From an uncultured Clostridia bacterium (GTDB taxonomy: Bacteria; Bacillota; Clostridia; Christensenellales; UBA1242), in NCBI GenBank assembly GCA_944376785.1, contig CALWDV010000002.1, forward strand, positions 1 through 30,400: a stretch of DNA of 30,400 bases. The letters run 5' to 3'. Shown one piece after another: positions 14,868-23,162 of the stretch (the first letter of the stretch is position 1; each line of letters begins with the position of its first letter). Both the position numbers and the translations under genes were made by a program. A model generated the notes under the pieces. It ran no database searches. It saw nothing but the letters and a program-made list of their open reading frames with translations, and was not told the DNA's origin.

Positions 14868-16340
14868 TTAACGTTTAATGCCATATTTAATAATTAATGG
14901 TAAAGCAACAAAGAAAAGTAATGCTGCAATTACAACAATTATTATTAACATTGCCACATCTGGAACATATGGGTTTAATGATTGTTGAACAAATTTTGTT
15001 ACTGCAATGCTTTCATAAGAATTTTCACTTCCAATTTCGCCAATAACACATTTAAATGAAACTGAATATTGTCCACCTAAATCAAGTTCAACTTCACTTC
15101 CTTCCACCCAATTTCCATTGCCAATTTTATAATAAATTTTTCCATCACCATCAACATTTGTTGCAACTAACTTTGCTGTTCCGTTTAGTTTTCCATATGA
15201 ATCATATTCTTTTCCATTAACAACAAACTTAACAACTGGTGAAGTTGGAATAACTTTAAATCCATCGTGGCTTTTAAACGCACATAAATATTCATCTAAA
15301 TAATCATACATTGTTAAACCTGTTGTTTTATCAACATAATCTAACTTATATTCTCCAACTTGCAAATCGTAAGTATTAACAACATTATCTAAGTTGTTTT
15401 CAATGGTTAAAACCAATTCATTAGTTAAACTGTTATAAATTTTAACTTGCATATTTGGATAACGTGAACTGTTATAAAATTTAAGTTTATTTTCCTTTGG
15501 AATAACAGGAGTTTCTTTGTTTTCATCGCCGTTTTTATAATTTAATCCATAACCTTGCAAACCAAGTTCAAGCACAATTTTGCCTTCGGCACTGTTTCCT
15601 GAAACAAACATTTCATCTGCATCTAAAATGTTGTTGTTATAAAGTTCAACAAATAAATTGGTGTTATATATAATTCGTGGAAAAGTTATGTTTTCTATTG
15701 TTGAAATTTTGTTAAAACTTAAATAAACTTCACAAGTGTTTAAAGAACTTAAATCAATGCTTGAAATATAGTTTTTGTTTAAATTTAACTTTTTTAAATT
15801 TAGCAAAGTGGTTGGAACAGTGAATTCGGTTAAATTGTTATCATACAAAATAAGTTGTTCCAAACTATTTAAAATTTTTAAATCGTCAACAGAAATGCTG
15901 GAAATTTGATTTCTTCCCAAATTTAAAACTTTCAAGTTTTCCAAATTTAAATATTTTAAACCACTAATGCTTTTAATTAAGCCATTAGTTTCAGTTAGAA
16001 CTAATTCTTCAAAATCAGCAAACATTTCGGTGTAAATTTGTGTTGCTCGGTTTTCACCAGTTAAACCATAATAGTTGTTATATGCTAAAAGCAAATATTG
16101 ATAAAAGAAAGAATCGTTAATACCACTTTCATCGTTAGTAACCAAAACACCAAGTTCGGTTGGTGGAACAGGTGTTTCAGGTTTTGCATTAACATTTTCA
16201 CTGCTTATTTGTGTTTTTTCATTATTAACATTTAAGCTATATGCTAAAACATTATTGCTACCCTGAAAAAACATTGTTATAAGCACAGAAAAAATAAAAA
16301 TTATTAACAACCCTTTTAAAGTAAAAGACATTTTTTTCAT
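14868..16340 (-). CDS. Leucine-rich-repeat surface protein, membrane-anchored
   Basis: Start: ATG 16340, with AAGGTG upstream (16351-16356); an in-frame GTG overlaps that site. A signal peptide (basic start, hydrophobic core to about residue 25, then 'NVLAYS') is followed by a Glu/Pro-rich linker. About four leucine-rich repeats of the internalin type lie at roughly 120-215, with segments such as 'LENLKVLNLGRNQIS' and 'LEQLILYDNNLT'. A beta-rich stalk comes next, then a C-terminal membrane helix (about 457-482) with a short basic tail. There is no LPxTG-type sorting signal, so anchoring is by the membrane helix. The likely role is binding or adhesion at the cell surface. 490 aa. Confidence 0.88.
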   Translation of the reverse strand: MKKMSFTLKGLLIIFIFSVLITMFFQGSNNVLAYSLNVNNEKTQISSENVNAKPETPVPPTELGVLVTNDESGINDSFFYQYLLLAYNNYYGLTGENRATQIYTEMFADFEELVLTETNGLIKSISGLKYLNLENLKVLNLGRNQISSISVDDLKILNSLEQLILYDNNLTEFTVPTTLLNLKKLNLNKNYISSIDLSSLNTCEVYLSFNKISTIENITFPRIIYNTNLFVELYNNNILDADEMFVSGNSAEGKIVLELGLQGYGLNYKNGDENKETPVIPKENKLKFYNSSRYPNMQVKIYNSLTNELVLTIENNLDNVVNTYDLQVGEYKLDYVDKTTGLTMYDYLDEYLCAFKSHDGFKVIPTSPVVKFVVNGKEYDSYGKLNGTAKLVATNVDGDGKIYYKIGNGNWVEGSEVELDLGGQYSVSFKCVIGEIGSENSYESIAVTKFVQQSLNPYVPDVAMLIIIVVIAALLFFVALPLIIKYGIKR

Positions 16341-16540
16341 ATTTTTTTTCACCTTAGTTAAAACCTAGTTTTTATAATAATATCATAAATAAAACAAAAT
16401 CTTATATTTATTTTGCATAATTTTTATTTTTTTAATATTGATTTTTAATTTTTTTAAAATTAATATAATTTTTTCATTAAACAAAAAAATTAATTTATGA
16501 TAATATATTTTTGTGATAAAAAAAATTTTAGAGGTGAACA

Positions 16541-17854
16541 ATGAAACAATACATTGAAATTCAAAATGTTTGGGCTAGACAAATTCTAGATTCCAGAGGA
16601 AATCCAACTTTGGAAGTTGAAGTTACTGTTGATGGTGGTTACATGGGCAGAGCTGCAATTCCATCAGGAGCTTCAACAGGTTCATTTGAAGCAGTTGAAC
16701 TAAGAGATGGTGACAAATCAAATTACATGGGAAAATCAGTTGAAAAAGCTGTTAGCAACGTTAATTTGGTTATTGCAGACGAAATTATTAGACTTAATGT
16801 TTTAGACCAAAATTTAATTGATAAAACAATGATTACATTAGATGGCACACCAAACAAAGGCAAACTTGGTGCAAACGCAATTTTAGGTGTTTCTTTGGCG
16901 TGTGCAAAAGCTGCTGCTGAGGCACTAGGAGTTTCACTTTATTCATATATTGGTGGTTGCAATGCAAACACATTACCTGTTCCAATGATGAACATTTTAA
17001 ACGGTGGAAAACACGCAGATAACAGTGTTAACATTCAAGAATTTATGATTATGCCTGTTAATGCAACAAGTTTTAAAGAAGCATTAAAATGGTGCGTTGA
17101 AATTTTCCACAACTTAAAAAGCATTTTAAAAGCTGATGGATATTCCACTGCTGTTGGTGATGAAGGTGGCTTTGCACCAAACCTTAAAGATGATGAAGAC
17201 GCATTAAAATATATTGTTAAAGCCATTGAAAAAGCAGGATACAAACCTGGCAAAGATGTGTTTATTGCTATTGATGCTGCTGCAACAGAAATGTATGATG
17301 AAGCAAAGAAAAAAGGCGAAGAAGGAAATTATTATTTCTGGAAAACTAACAAAATGTTCACTCGTGAACAAATGATTAGTTTCTGGGAAGAAATGGCAAA
17401 TAAATACCCTATTATTTCATTAGAAGATGGTGTTGCAGAAGAAGATTGGGACGCTTGGAAAGAATTAACCGAACGTCTTGGTAAAAAAATTCAATTAGTT
17501 GGCGACGACTTATTTGTTACAAACACTGCAAGATTACAAAAAGGAATTGATATGGGTGTTTCAAATTCAATTTTAATTAAAGTTAACCAAATTGGAACAT
17601 TAACCGAAACATTGGAAGCAATTCAAATGGCAAATCGTGCAGGATTTACAACTGTTACTTCACACAGAAGTGGTGAAACAGAAGACACAACCATTGCCGA
17701 CATTGCAGTTGCAGTTAACTCAGGTCAAATTAAAACCGGTGCACCTTCAAGAACCGACCGTGTTGCAAAATATAACCAACTACTTCGCATTGAAGAAGAA
17801 CTTGGTGAAACTGCAAAATACTTAGGTAAAAAAGCATTTTTCAATTTAAAATAA
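16541..17854 (+). CDS. eno: Enolase (phosphopyruvate hydratase)
   Basis: Converts 2-phosphoglycerate to phosphoenolpyruvate in glycolysis. The 437-residue protein is full length and highly conserved: 'ARQILDSRGNPTLEVEV' at the start, the mobile loop 'PSGASTG', 'GDEGGFAPNL' with catalytic Glu208, metal ligands in 'IDAAATE' and 'LEDGVAEED', and the catalytic Lys347 in 'ILIKVNQIGT'. 'SHRSGETEDTTIAD' is intact. The ATG has GAGGTG four bases upstream. It is transcribed alone and divergently from the LRR gene. Its codon choice is less AT-extreme than the hypothetical genes, consistent with high expression. No other glycolytic gene is adjacent. Confidence 0.98.
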   Translation: MKQYIEIQNVWARQILDSRGNPTLEVEVTVDGGYMGRAAIPSGASTGSFEAVELRDGDKSNYMGKSVEKAVSNVNLVIADEIIRLNVLDQNLIDKTMITLDGTPNKGKLGANAILGVSLACAKAAAEALGVSLYSYIGGCNANTLPVPMMNILNGGKHADNSVNIQEFMIMPVNATSFKEALKWCVEIFHNLKSILKADGYSTAVGDEGGFAPNLKDDEDALKYIVKAIEKAGYKPGKDVFIAIDAAATEMYDEAKKKGEEGNYYFWKTNKMFTREQMISFWEEMANKYPIISLEDGVAEEDWDAWKELTERLGKKIQLVGDDLFVTNTARLQKGIDMGVSNSILIKVNQIGTLTETLEAIQMANRAGFTTVTSHRSGETEDTTIADIAVAVNSGQIKTGAPSRTDRVAKYNQLLRIEEELGETAKYLGKKAFFNLK

Positions 17855-17856
17855 TT

Positions 17857-17911
17857 AATAAAAAAATAAAAAATAAAAATAAAAAAGAACATTGAAAAAT
17901 GTTCTTTTTTT
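17857..17911. terminator. Terminator of eno and the mrnC-nucleoside hydrolase operon, with A-rich lead-in
   Basis: Stem AAAAAAGAACATT / AATGTTCTTTTTT (17881-17910) closes both convergent units. The eno side is preceded by a periodic ATAAAAA-type tract (17857-17886) almost identical to the tract before the lipoprotein terminator. Confidence 0.88.
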
Positions 17912-17912
17912 G

Positions 17913-18821
17913 TTATCTATATAACTCTTTAAAAATCGCATTAGATAATTTTTGGGGATTTTTAACAAAAACACAACGCAAGTTTGATTTTTTATTTTTT
18001 ATGATATTAATAAAGGTTTGTCCTCTTTTTTCATCACTAACATCAACAGTTACATCACAATTCATAAATTTATAGTATTTTGGATTAGTTAAAGCAAACA
18101 CTGCATTTTGGTCATAAATTGCTGCATAATTTGAATCAACTGCTTTTTCATGAAACCCACTTAAAATTTCTACAATCATTTTTGAAGTTTCGTTTTTATT
18201 TCCCATTTCAAAAAATCTTTTTTGCTCAATCATTGTTATTTCGCCAACTTGTTTTGGAACAAAAACAATATTTAATCCACTTTTAACAACAATATCTAAT
18301 GCTTCTGGGTCACAATATGAATTAAATTCTGCATAAGGGGTAACGTTTCCACTTCCATCAACAGATGCAATCATACTATAAACACATTCAATTTTATTTA
18401 GCAAGTTTGGACACGCTTTAATAAATGATGCAAGATTTGTTATTGGTCCCAAAGTAATAATGGTTACTTTTTCAGTTGATTTTTCAATAACTTCTTTCAT
18501 TGCCAAAATCACATCATCATAATCCAATTTATAATTATGTTTTGGTATAACAAAACCACCAACACCACTTTCACCATGCACATCGGAGGCATCAACAAAC
18601 TCTTTTTGTAATGGTGAACCAATTCCTTTGGCAACCAATGTGTTTGGTGAGTATTTTTTTGTTATATACAAAGTATTATTTGTTGTATTTTCAATGTTAA
18701 CATTTCCAGCAGTGCTACACACTAATTTAACATCTAATTTTTTATTCTTAAACGCAATTAATAAAGCAAAAACATCATCAACACCCGGGTCTGTATCAAT
18801 AATTACTGGTATTTTTTTCAT
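17913..18821 (-). CDS. Inosine-uridine-type nucleoside hydrolase
   Basis: Predicted to split ribonucleosides into base and ribose. The N-terminal calcium-site motif 'DTDPGVDD' is intact. 'TLGPITNLA' and 'AEFNSYCDPEA' (with the substrate Asn) follow the family order. Near the C-terminus, where many members have a catalytic His-Asp pair, this protein has Tyr-Asp ('AIYDQNAVFAL'); Tyr at this spot is known from pyrimidine-preferring members, so specificity may lean that way (inference). Start: ATG 18821 with AAGGAG nine bases upstream, giving 302 residues; upstream in-frame codons lack a site. It is the last gene of the long operon, 28 bases after recR. Confidence 0.88.
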   Translation of the reverse strand: MKKIPVIIDTDPGVDDVFALLIAFKNKKLDVKLVCSTAGNVNIENTTNNTLYITKKYSPNTLVAKGIGSPLQKEFVDASDVHGESGVGGFVIPKHNYKLDYDDVILAMKEVIEKSTEKVTIITLGPITNLASFIKACPNLLNKIECVYSMIASVDGSGNVTPYAEFNSYCDPEALDIVVKSGLNIVFVPKQVGEITMIEQKRFFEMGNKNETSKMIVEILSGFHEKAVDSNYAAIYDQNAVFALTNPKYYKFMNCDVTVDVSDEKRGQTFINIIKNKKSNLRCVFVKNPQKLSNAIFKELYR

Positions 18822-18849
18822 TTTAATTTTCTCCTTATATAATATATTT

Positions 18850-19443
18850 TCACATTTCTTTTCTGTCGGCAATAGCTTTGCTTAATGTTACTTCATCGGC
18901 ATATTGAAGTGCACTACCCATGCTAATGCCTTGTGCAATTCTGGTAACTTTAATGTTAAGTGGTTTTAAAATTTGAGCAATATAACTTGCAGTAACTTCA
19001 CCCTCAACATCGGGGTTAGTTGCAACTATAACTTCCCTTATTTTTCCACCAGAAACACGTTCAACTAATTCTTTAATTCTTATGTCGTTTGGACCTTTTC
19101 CTTCCAAAGGATTAATTGTGCCATGCAACACATGATATAGTCCATTATAATTTTTTGCTTTTTCAATGGCCAAAACATCTTTTGGCTCTTTAACAACACA
19201 AATTATGTCACTTTTTCTATTTTTGCAAATTTCGCACACTTCATCATCGGTAAAATTGCCACAAACTTTGCAAAATTTAACCTTTTGTTTAACTTCTTTT
19301 AAACTATCAGCAAAAAAATTAACATCATCATTAGGCAAAGAAATTATTGAATAAGCATAACGTTCGGCAGTTTTTCTGCCAACCCCTGGCAAATATGTGA
19401 AAGCATTAATAAGTTTTTCCATACTTTCAATGTTATCTTTCAT
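18850..19443 (-). CDS. recR: Recombination protein RecR
   Basis: With RecO and RecF it loads RecA at gapped DNA. The 197-residue protein has an N-terminal helix-hairpin-helix ('LPGVGRKTAERYA'), a Cys4 zinc finger (Cys58, 61, 70, 73), and a Toprim domain starting 'ICVVKEPKDVLAIE' with 'VIVATNPDVEGE'. The C-terminal Walker-B-like 'RIAQGISMG' is intact. Start: ATG 19441-19443, one base after the ybaB stop; an in-frame TTG at 19458 is possible but would overlap ybaB. It ends with TGA, one of only two genes in the window that do. The order dnaX-ybaB-recR is the standard one in Firmicutes. Confidence 0.96.
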   Translation of the reverse strand: MKDNIESMEKLINAFTYLPGVGRKTAERYAYSIISLPNDDVNFFADSLKEVKQKVKFCKVCGNFTDDEVCEICKNRKSDIICVVKEPKDVLAIEKAKNYNGLYHVLHGTINPLEGKGPNDIRIKELVERVSGGKIREVIVATNPDVEGEVTASYIAQILKPLNIKVTRIAQGISMGSALQYADEVTLSKAIADRKEM

Positions 19444-19444
19444 T

Positions 19445-19777
19445 TTACATACCACCAAGCAAGTTTGGTTTTAATTCTTTTTCAAGTTCGTCTGCTTTTA
19501 AAATTGCTTCATTAACACAAGCAAGAACCATATCTTCTAACATTTCAACATCGTCAGGGTCAACTGCTTCTGGTTTAATTTTAACAGAAGTAATTTTTTT
19601 GTTTCCTGTTATTTCAACAGTAACCATTCCACCACCACTTGATGCAGTTAAAACTGTGTTTTCAAGTTTTTCATCGGCTTCTTGTTGTTTTCTTAACATT
19701 TCCTCTTGCATTTTTTGTGCTTGACGCATTAGGTTTTGCATATTTCCGCCACCCATACCACCAAAATTTTTAAACAT
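19445..19777 (-). CDS. ybaB: YbaB/EbfC nucleoid-associated protein
   Basis: A small (110 aa) dimeric DNA-binding protein found between dnaX and recR in most bacteria. The Gly/Met-rich start ('MFKNFGGMGGGNMQNLM'), the coiled helix 'QAQKMQEEMLRKQQEADE', the central 'ASSGGGMVTVEITG' sheet and the C-terminal helix 'MLEDMVLACVNEAI' are all typical. GGAG lies about seven bases before the ATG. It sits 14 bases after dnaX and one base before recR. It is thought to organise the nucleoid or assist RecF-pathway repair. Confidence 0.95.
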   Translation of the reverse strand: MFKNFGGMGGGNMQNLMRQAQKMQEEMLRKQQEADEKLENTVLTASSGGGMVTVEITGNKKITSVKIKPEAVDPDDVEMLEDMVLACVNEAILKADELEKELKPNLLGGM

Positions 19778-19791
19778 AAATAAAATCTCCT

Positions 19792-21300
19792 TTAATCAAT
19801 TTTTAAATCATTTCCAAATTTTTCTTTTAACATTTCTTCAATTGAAGGTTGTTTTTTTTCTTCTTTAAATTCAACACTAACTTTAACACCATTTTCAATT
19901 TCATTCATTGTATCATTTAAAATTTTTAAATTGTCTGGCTTTGTTAATGTTTTAAATTCTTGCTCGTTTGAACTATGCAAAGTTAAAACATTGTTGTTTA
20001 AAACAAAATTTGTGTTTTCACCAAGCAAAGCAATTAACATAACTTCGTTTTTCTTTCTTAACGAAACAAGCAATTTACCAAACAATGTTTTTTCATCTGG
20101 TTGAATTGTTGGATTTTTAATAATCACTTCTGGTTGACTAACTGCACCAACATTAATTGTTTGTGGCTTTTTTTGCTCTAATGCTTCCACTCTATTTTCT
20201 AAACTTACAAAATTTTTTATTTCATCACACAAATTTAAACTTGCAACTTCTAGCACAATTCGTGGATTTGTTGTTAACCTAAATTCATTATCTAGTGCAG
20301 AAAATGTTTTTAGTGCCTTTAAAATTATGTCAATGGAAACATTGTTTGCTTGGATTTTTAAAGTTTCAACAAAAGTTTCAGGATATTTTAAAATTTCATT
20401 AAAATTTTCACAAGTTTTAACAACGGCTAAATCCCTAAAATAATTTGCTAAATCTTTTGCAATTTGAGAAATATTTTTTCCCTTTTCAATAATTATATTT
20501 AATTGGTTTAACAAATTGTGAACGTCACCTTTTAAAATGTGCCCTGCAAGTGTTCCCAAAACAGTTTTATCAATAGCACCAACAGCATTTAAAACTGCAT
20601 CATAGGTTATGTTTTTATTAGTGTAGGCAACACACATATCTGCCACCGACAACGTGTCACGCACACTGCCTTCACCCAACCTTGCAATTAAACTTACTGC
20701 ACTATCTTCATATTTTATGTTTGAATCGTTAAAAATATATTTTAAATGTTTTTCTAAGTCACCAATTCCAACTAATTTAAAATCAAACCTTAAACATCTG
20801 CTTAAAATTGTTGCAGGAAGTTTTTGAACTTCGGTTGTTGCCAAAATGAACACAACATGTTTTGGTGGCTCTTCTAAGGTTTTTAAAAGAGCATTAAATG
20901 CTGAATCGGTTAACATGTGCACTTCATCAATAATGTAAACTTTATATTTTCCATTAACAGGTGGATATTTAACTTTTTCTCTTAATTCCCTTATTTCATC
21001 AACTCTGTTGTTACTTGCTGCGTCAATTTCTAAAATGTCTAAATTGCTTGGGTCGTTTAGTGCCTGACAAGTTGCACATTTCCCACAAGCACTGCCGTTA
21101 ACAGGGTTTTCACAATTTATGCTTTTTGCAAAAATTTTTGCCACACTGGTTTTTCCAGTTCCACGTGTTCCACAAAACAAATAAGCATGTGAAATAGCAT
21201 TATTTTTTATTTGATTTTTTAAACTTGTTGTTATGTGTTCTTGCCCAATAACGCCATCAAATGTTGTTGGACGATATTTTCTATATAACGCTAAATACAT
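19792..21300 (-). CDS. dnaX: DNA polymerase III subunit gamma/tau
   Basis: The clamp-loader ATPase subunit. The AAA+ domain has Walker A 'GTRGTGKTS' (Lys50), a four-Cys zinc module (Cys63, 72, 75, 78), Walker B 'IIDEVHML' near residue 128, and sensor 1 in 'FILATTEVQKLPATILSRC'. Domain III and a short C-terminal part follow. At 502 residues it is at the short end for Firmicutes, so the tau-specific tail that contacts the polymerase and helicase is brief. I saw no obvious slippery heptamer with a nearby stop to make a separate gamma form. The AAGGAG ribosome site lies inside the last codons of sigH, whose stop is one base before the ATG. Confidence 0.97.
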   Translation of the reverse strand: MYLALYRKYRPTTFDGVIGQEHITTSLKNQIKNNAISHAYLFCGTRGTGKTSVAKIFAKSINCENPVNGSACGKCATCQALNDPSNLDILEIDAASNNRVDEIRELREKVKYPPVNGKYKVYIIDEVHMLTDSAFNALLKTLEEPPKHVVFILATTEVQKLPATILSRCLRFDFKLVGIGDLEKHLKYIFNDSNIKYEDSAVSLIARLGEGSVRDTLSVADMCVAYTNKNITYDAVLNAVGAIDKTVLGTLAGHILKGDVHNLLNQLNIIIEKGKNISQIAKDLANYFRDLAVVKTCENFNEILKYPETFVETLKIQANNVSIDIILKALKTFSALDNEFRLTTNPRIVLEVASLNLCDEIKNFVSLENRVEALEQKKPQTINVGAVSQPEVIIKNPTIQPDEKTLFGKLLVSLRKKNEVMLIALLGENTNFVLNNNVLTLHSSNEQEFKTLTKPDNLKILNDTMNEIENGVKVSVEFKEEKKQPSIEEMLKEKFGNDLKID

Positions 21301-21301
21301 A

Positions 21302-21907
21302 CTAGCTCCTTACTTTTAAAAATTGTAATTTATTTTTTATGCGATTTAAAGCATTATCCACACTTTTAGGAGTTGCAGAAATTTGCTTTGCAATGTCATT
21401 ATAGTTTAACCCTTTTAGGTAAAGTTTCAAAACTTTTAACTCATAATCACTTAAAACTTTTTTAATTTCTTTTGCAATGCTTTTTGTGTGCTCACTTGAC
21501 ATCATTAAATTTTCAGGTGAATGTTTTGTTGATGGAATGCTAAAAATTGAACTTTCGTCATCTTCATCATAACTAACAAAACCCTGATTGTTTAACGTAA
21601 ATGATTGATTTAAAATTGAGTTTTTTAATGCACTATCACTTTTTATTGCATTAATAACCTGCCTTTCAATTAATGTTTTTGCATATGCACCAAAAGACGT
21701 GTTTTTTTCTGCATTATATGTGTTTATTGCTTTATATAAACCAATCATACCTTCTTGAATTAAATCGTCTTGATCGCCACCAACCAAAAAATAATGCCTA
21801 GCAACAAAACTAACCAACTGTTTATAACTATTAAGCAGTTGTTCTTGTGCCTTTTCATCTCCTTGTTTGGCAAGTTCTATTAATTTATCTTCTGCAATTT
21901 TATCCAT
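21302..21907 (-). CDS. sigH: RNA polymerase sigma factor, SigH (Spo0H) type
   Basis: A 201-residue sigma-70-family factor. Region 2 ('ARHYFLVGGDQDDLIQEGMIGLYKAINTYN') is very close to the SigH signature of B. subtilis, and region 4 ends in the helix-turn-helix 'GLNYNDIAKQISATPKSVDNALNRIK'. SigH controls transition-state, competence and early sporulation genes in Bacilli and Clostridia; whether this organism sporulates cannot be told from the window. The context mrnC-rlmB-sigH is the conserved Firmicute order, though yacP, usual between rlmB and sigH, is missing. AAGGA precedes the ATG and overlaps the end of rlmB. It ends with TAG one base before dnaX. Confidence 0.88.
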   Translation of the reverse strand: MDKIAEDKLIELAKQGDEKAQEQLLNSYKQLVSFVARHYFLVGGDQDDLIQEGMIGLYKAINTYNAEKNTSFGAYAKTLIERQVINAIKSDSALKNSILNQSFTLNNQGFVSYDEDDESSIFSIPSTKHSPENLMMSSEHTKSIAKEIKKVLSDYELKVLKLYLKGLNYNDIAKQISATPKSVDNALNRIKNKLQFLKVRS

Positions 21908-21916
21908 TAAATTTCC

Positions 21917-22639
21917 TTAACTTCTTTGTTTTCTCACTTCATACAAAACAATGCCTGTTGCAACACTTGCATTTAACGAATTAATTTTCCCAAATTGAGG
22001 AATTGTAACAATGCCATCACAAAGTTTTAGTGTTAATTTTCCTGTGCCTCTTCCTTCACTTCCAATAACAATGGCAACTGCACCTTTTAGGTTGGTTTTT
22101 GTTAAGTCATCGCCACCAAGTTCACAAGCATAAACCCAAACATTTTGTTTTTTTAGTTTTTCAATTTCGTTGTTAATGTTGGCAACTCTTGCCACTTTAA
22201 CATAACTGGTTGCTCCTGCACTTGTTTTAATTACAGTTTCGTTAACTTGACACGCTCTGGTTTTTTCAATAATAATTCCATGAACACCCAAACATTCACA
22301 CACCCTAATTATGCTTCCTAAATTGTGTGGGTCTTCAATTCCATCTAAAATTAAAATAAATGGATCTTCATTTTTTTCTTTTGCAAAATTTAAAATATCT
22401 TCGGTTGTTGAATATTTAAAATCGCTGGTAAATGCAATAACACCTTGATGATGTTTTGTAACACTTTCGTTATTTAAAATGTTTTGTGCAACAAATTGAA
22501 ATCTTATTTTTTTTGATTTTAATAATGCAATAATTTCTTCAATAACATTATCATGCAAATTGTTTTGAATTAAAACTTTATCAATGGTTGAACCATTTAA
22601 AATTAACTCTCTAACAGCATTTCTTCCTTCAACTTTCAT
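21917..22639 (-). CDS. rlmB: rRNA ribose methyltransferase, TrmH/SpoU family (RlmB-like)
   Basis: Predicted 2'-O-methyltransferase of 23S rRNA. A small L30e-like substrate domain (about 1-75, 'VEGRNAVRELI') precedes the SPOUT knot domain with its three motifs: 'LDGIEDPHNLGSIIRVCECLG' split over motif 1, 'VIGSEGRGTGKLTLKLCD' as motif 2, and 'IPQFGKINSLNASVATGIVLYE' as motif 3. Start: ATG 22639 with GGGAG six bases upstream, inside the end of mrnC; an in-frame TTG at 22660 is less likely. 240 aa. The family also includes tRNA methyltransferases (TrmH), but neighbour mrnC favours the RlmB/YacO assignment. Confidence 0.9.
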   Translation of the reverse strand: MKVEGRNAVRELILNGSTIDKVLIQNNLHDNVIEEIIALLKSKKIRFQFVAQNILNNESVTKHHQGVIAFTSDFKYSTTEDILNFAKEKNEDPFILILDGIEDPHNLGSIIRVCECLGVHGIIIEKTRACQVNETVIKTSAGATSYVKVARVANINNEIEKLKKQNVWVYACELGGDDLTKTNLKGAVAIVIGSEGRGTGKLTLKLCDGIVTIPQFGKINSLNASVATGIVLYEVRKQRS

Positions 22640-22640
22640 T

Positions 22641-23054
22641 TTAATCTCCCACACTAACACAAATATTTAAAATTTCGTTTAATCTAGAATAATCACCAAT
22701 TAAATATAAATAACCAATTAACCCTTCAAGCCCAGTGGCACGTTTATAATCAACCACACTGGCATTTTTTGCAACTGAATGGGTTTTATAATTTCTTGCT
22801 CGTTTAAAAATGTCCATTTCTTCTTCTGTTAAAATGGGCAAAATTTTGTTTAAAACTTCGCTTTGACCGGTGGCTTTAACATATTCATTTGCAAGAGTGT
22901 GCAGTTTTCCACTTTTAACATCAAATTCTTCGGTAAGCATTGTTCTAATAAACAAAGTGTAAACACTATCGCCAACAAAAGCCAAAACTTGTGGATTTAA
23001 GTTTTTTGCATCAAATTTTGTTAAATTTTTTAAATTTGTAAACATTTTTTCCAT
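22641..23054 (-). CDS. mrnC: Mini-ribonuclease III
   Basis: A 137-residue RNase III-fold nuclease that lacks the double-stranded-RNA-binding domain and trims 23S rRNA ends in Gram-positives. The conserved 'LAFVGDSVYTLFIR' with catalytic Asp, 'LHTLANEYVKATGQ', and the second acidic segment 'EEEMDIFKRARNYKT' are all present, as is 'YKRATGLEGLIGYLYL' near the C-terminus. AGGA precedes the ATG. First gene of the long leftward operon. cysS, the usual upstream neighbour in Firmicutes, is not there. Confidence 0.95.
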   Translation of the reverse strand: MEKMFTNLKNLTKFDAKNLNPQVLAFVGDSVYTLFIRTMLTEEFDVKSGKLHTLANEYVKATGQSEVLNKILPILTEEEMDIFKRARNYKTHSVAKNASVVDYKRATGLEGLIGYLYLIGDYSRLNEILNICVSVGD

Positions 23055-23072
23055 ATTAATTTCCTAAAAAAT

Positions 23073-23101
23073 AGTATAGCACAACAATTATTTTTCACCA
23101 A
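23073..23101 (-). promoter_or_regulatory. Promoter of the mrnC-rlmB-sigH-dnaX operon
   Basis: On the minus strand, -35 TTGGTG (23096-23101), 17-base spacer, -10 TATACT (23073-23078), about 20 bases before mrnC. It looks like a vegetative (SigA) promoter. Confidence 0.7.
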
Positions 23102-23124
23102 ACAAATAAAAAGTTCAAAAAAAT

Positions 23125-23158
23125 AAAATTCGATTAAAAAATTAATCGAATTTTTTTT
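23125..23158 (-). terminator. Terminator of rubrerythrin
   Basis: Thirteen-pair stem with core TTCGATTAA / TTAATCGAA and A/T flanks. It separates rubrerythrin from the mrnC promoter. Confidence 0.85.
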
Positions 23159-23162
23159 AAAG

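Noticed and set aside
17857..17886. CRISPR-like or other structured repeat array in the A-rich tract
   Set aside because: It is a simple A/T-rich periodic tract with no spacer-repeat structure.
18822..18872. N-terminal extension of the nucleoside hydrolase
   Set aside because: The longer start has no ribosome site and overlaps recR, while ATG 18821 has AAGGAG and begins right before the family's first strand.
19792..21300. Programmed frameshift in dnaX
   Set aside because: I found no convincing slippery A/T-run followed by a near stop in the -1 frame; ordinary A-runs are everywhere in this AT-rich DNA.
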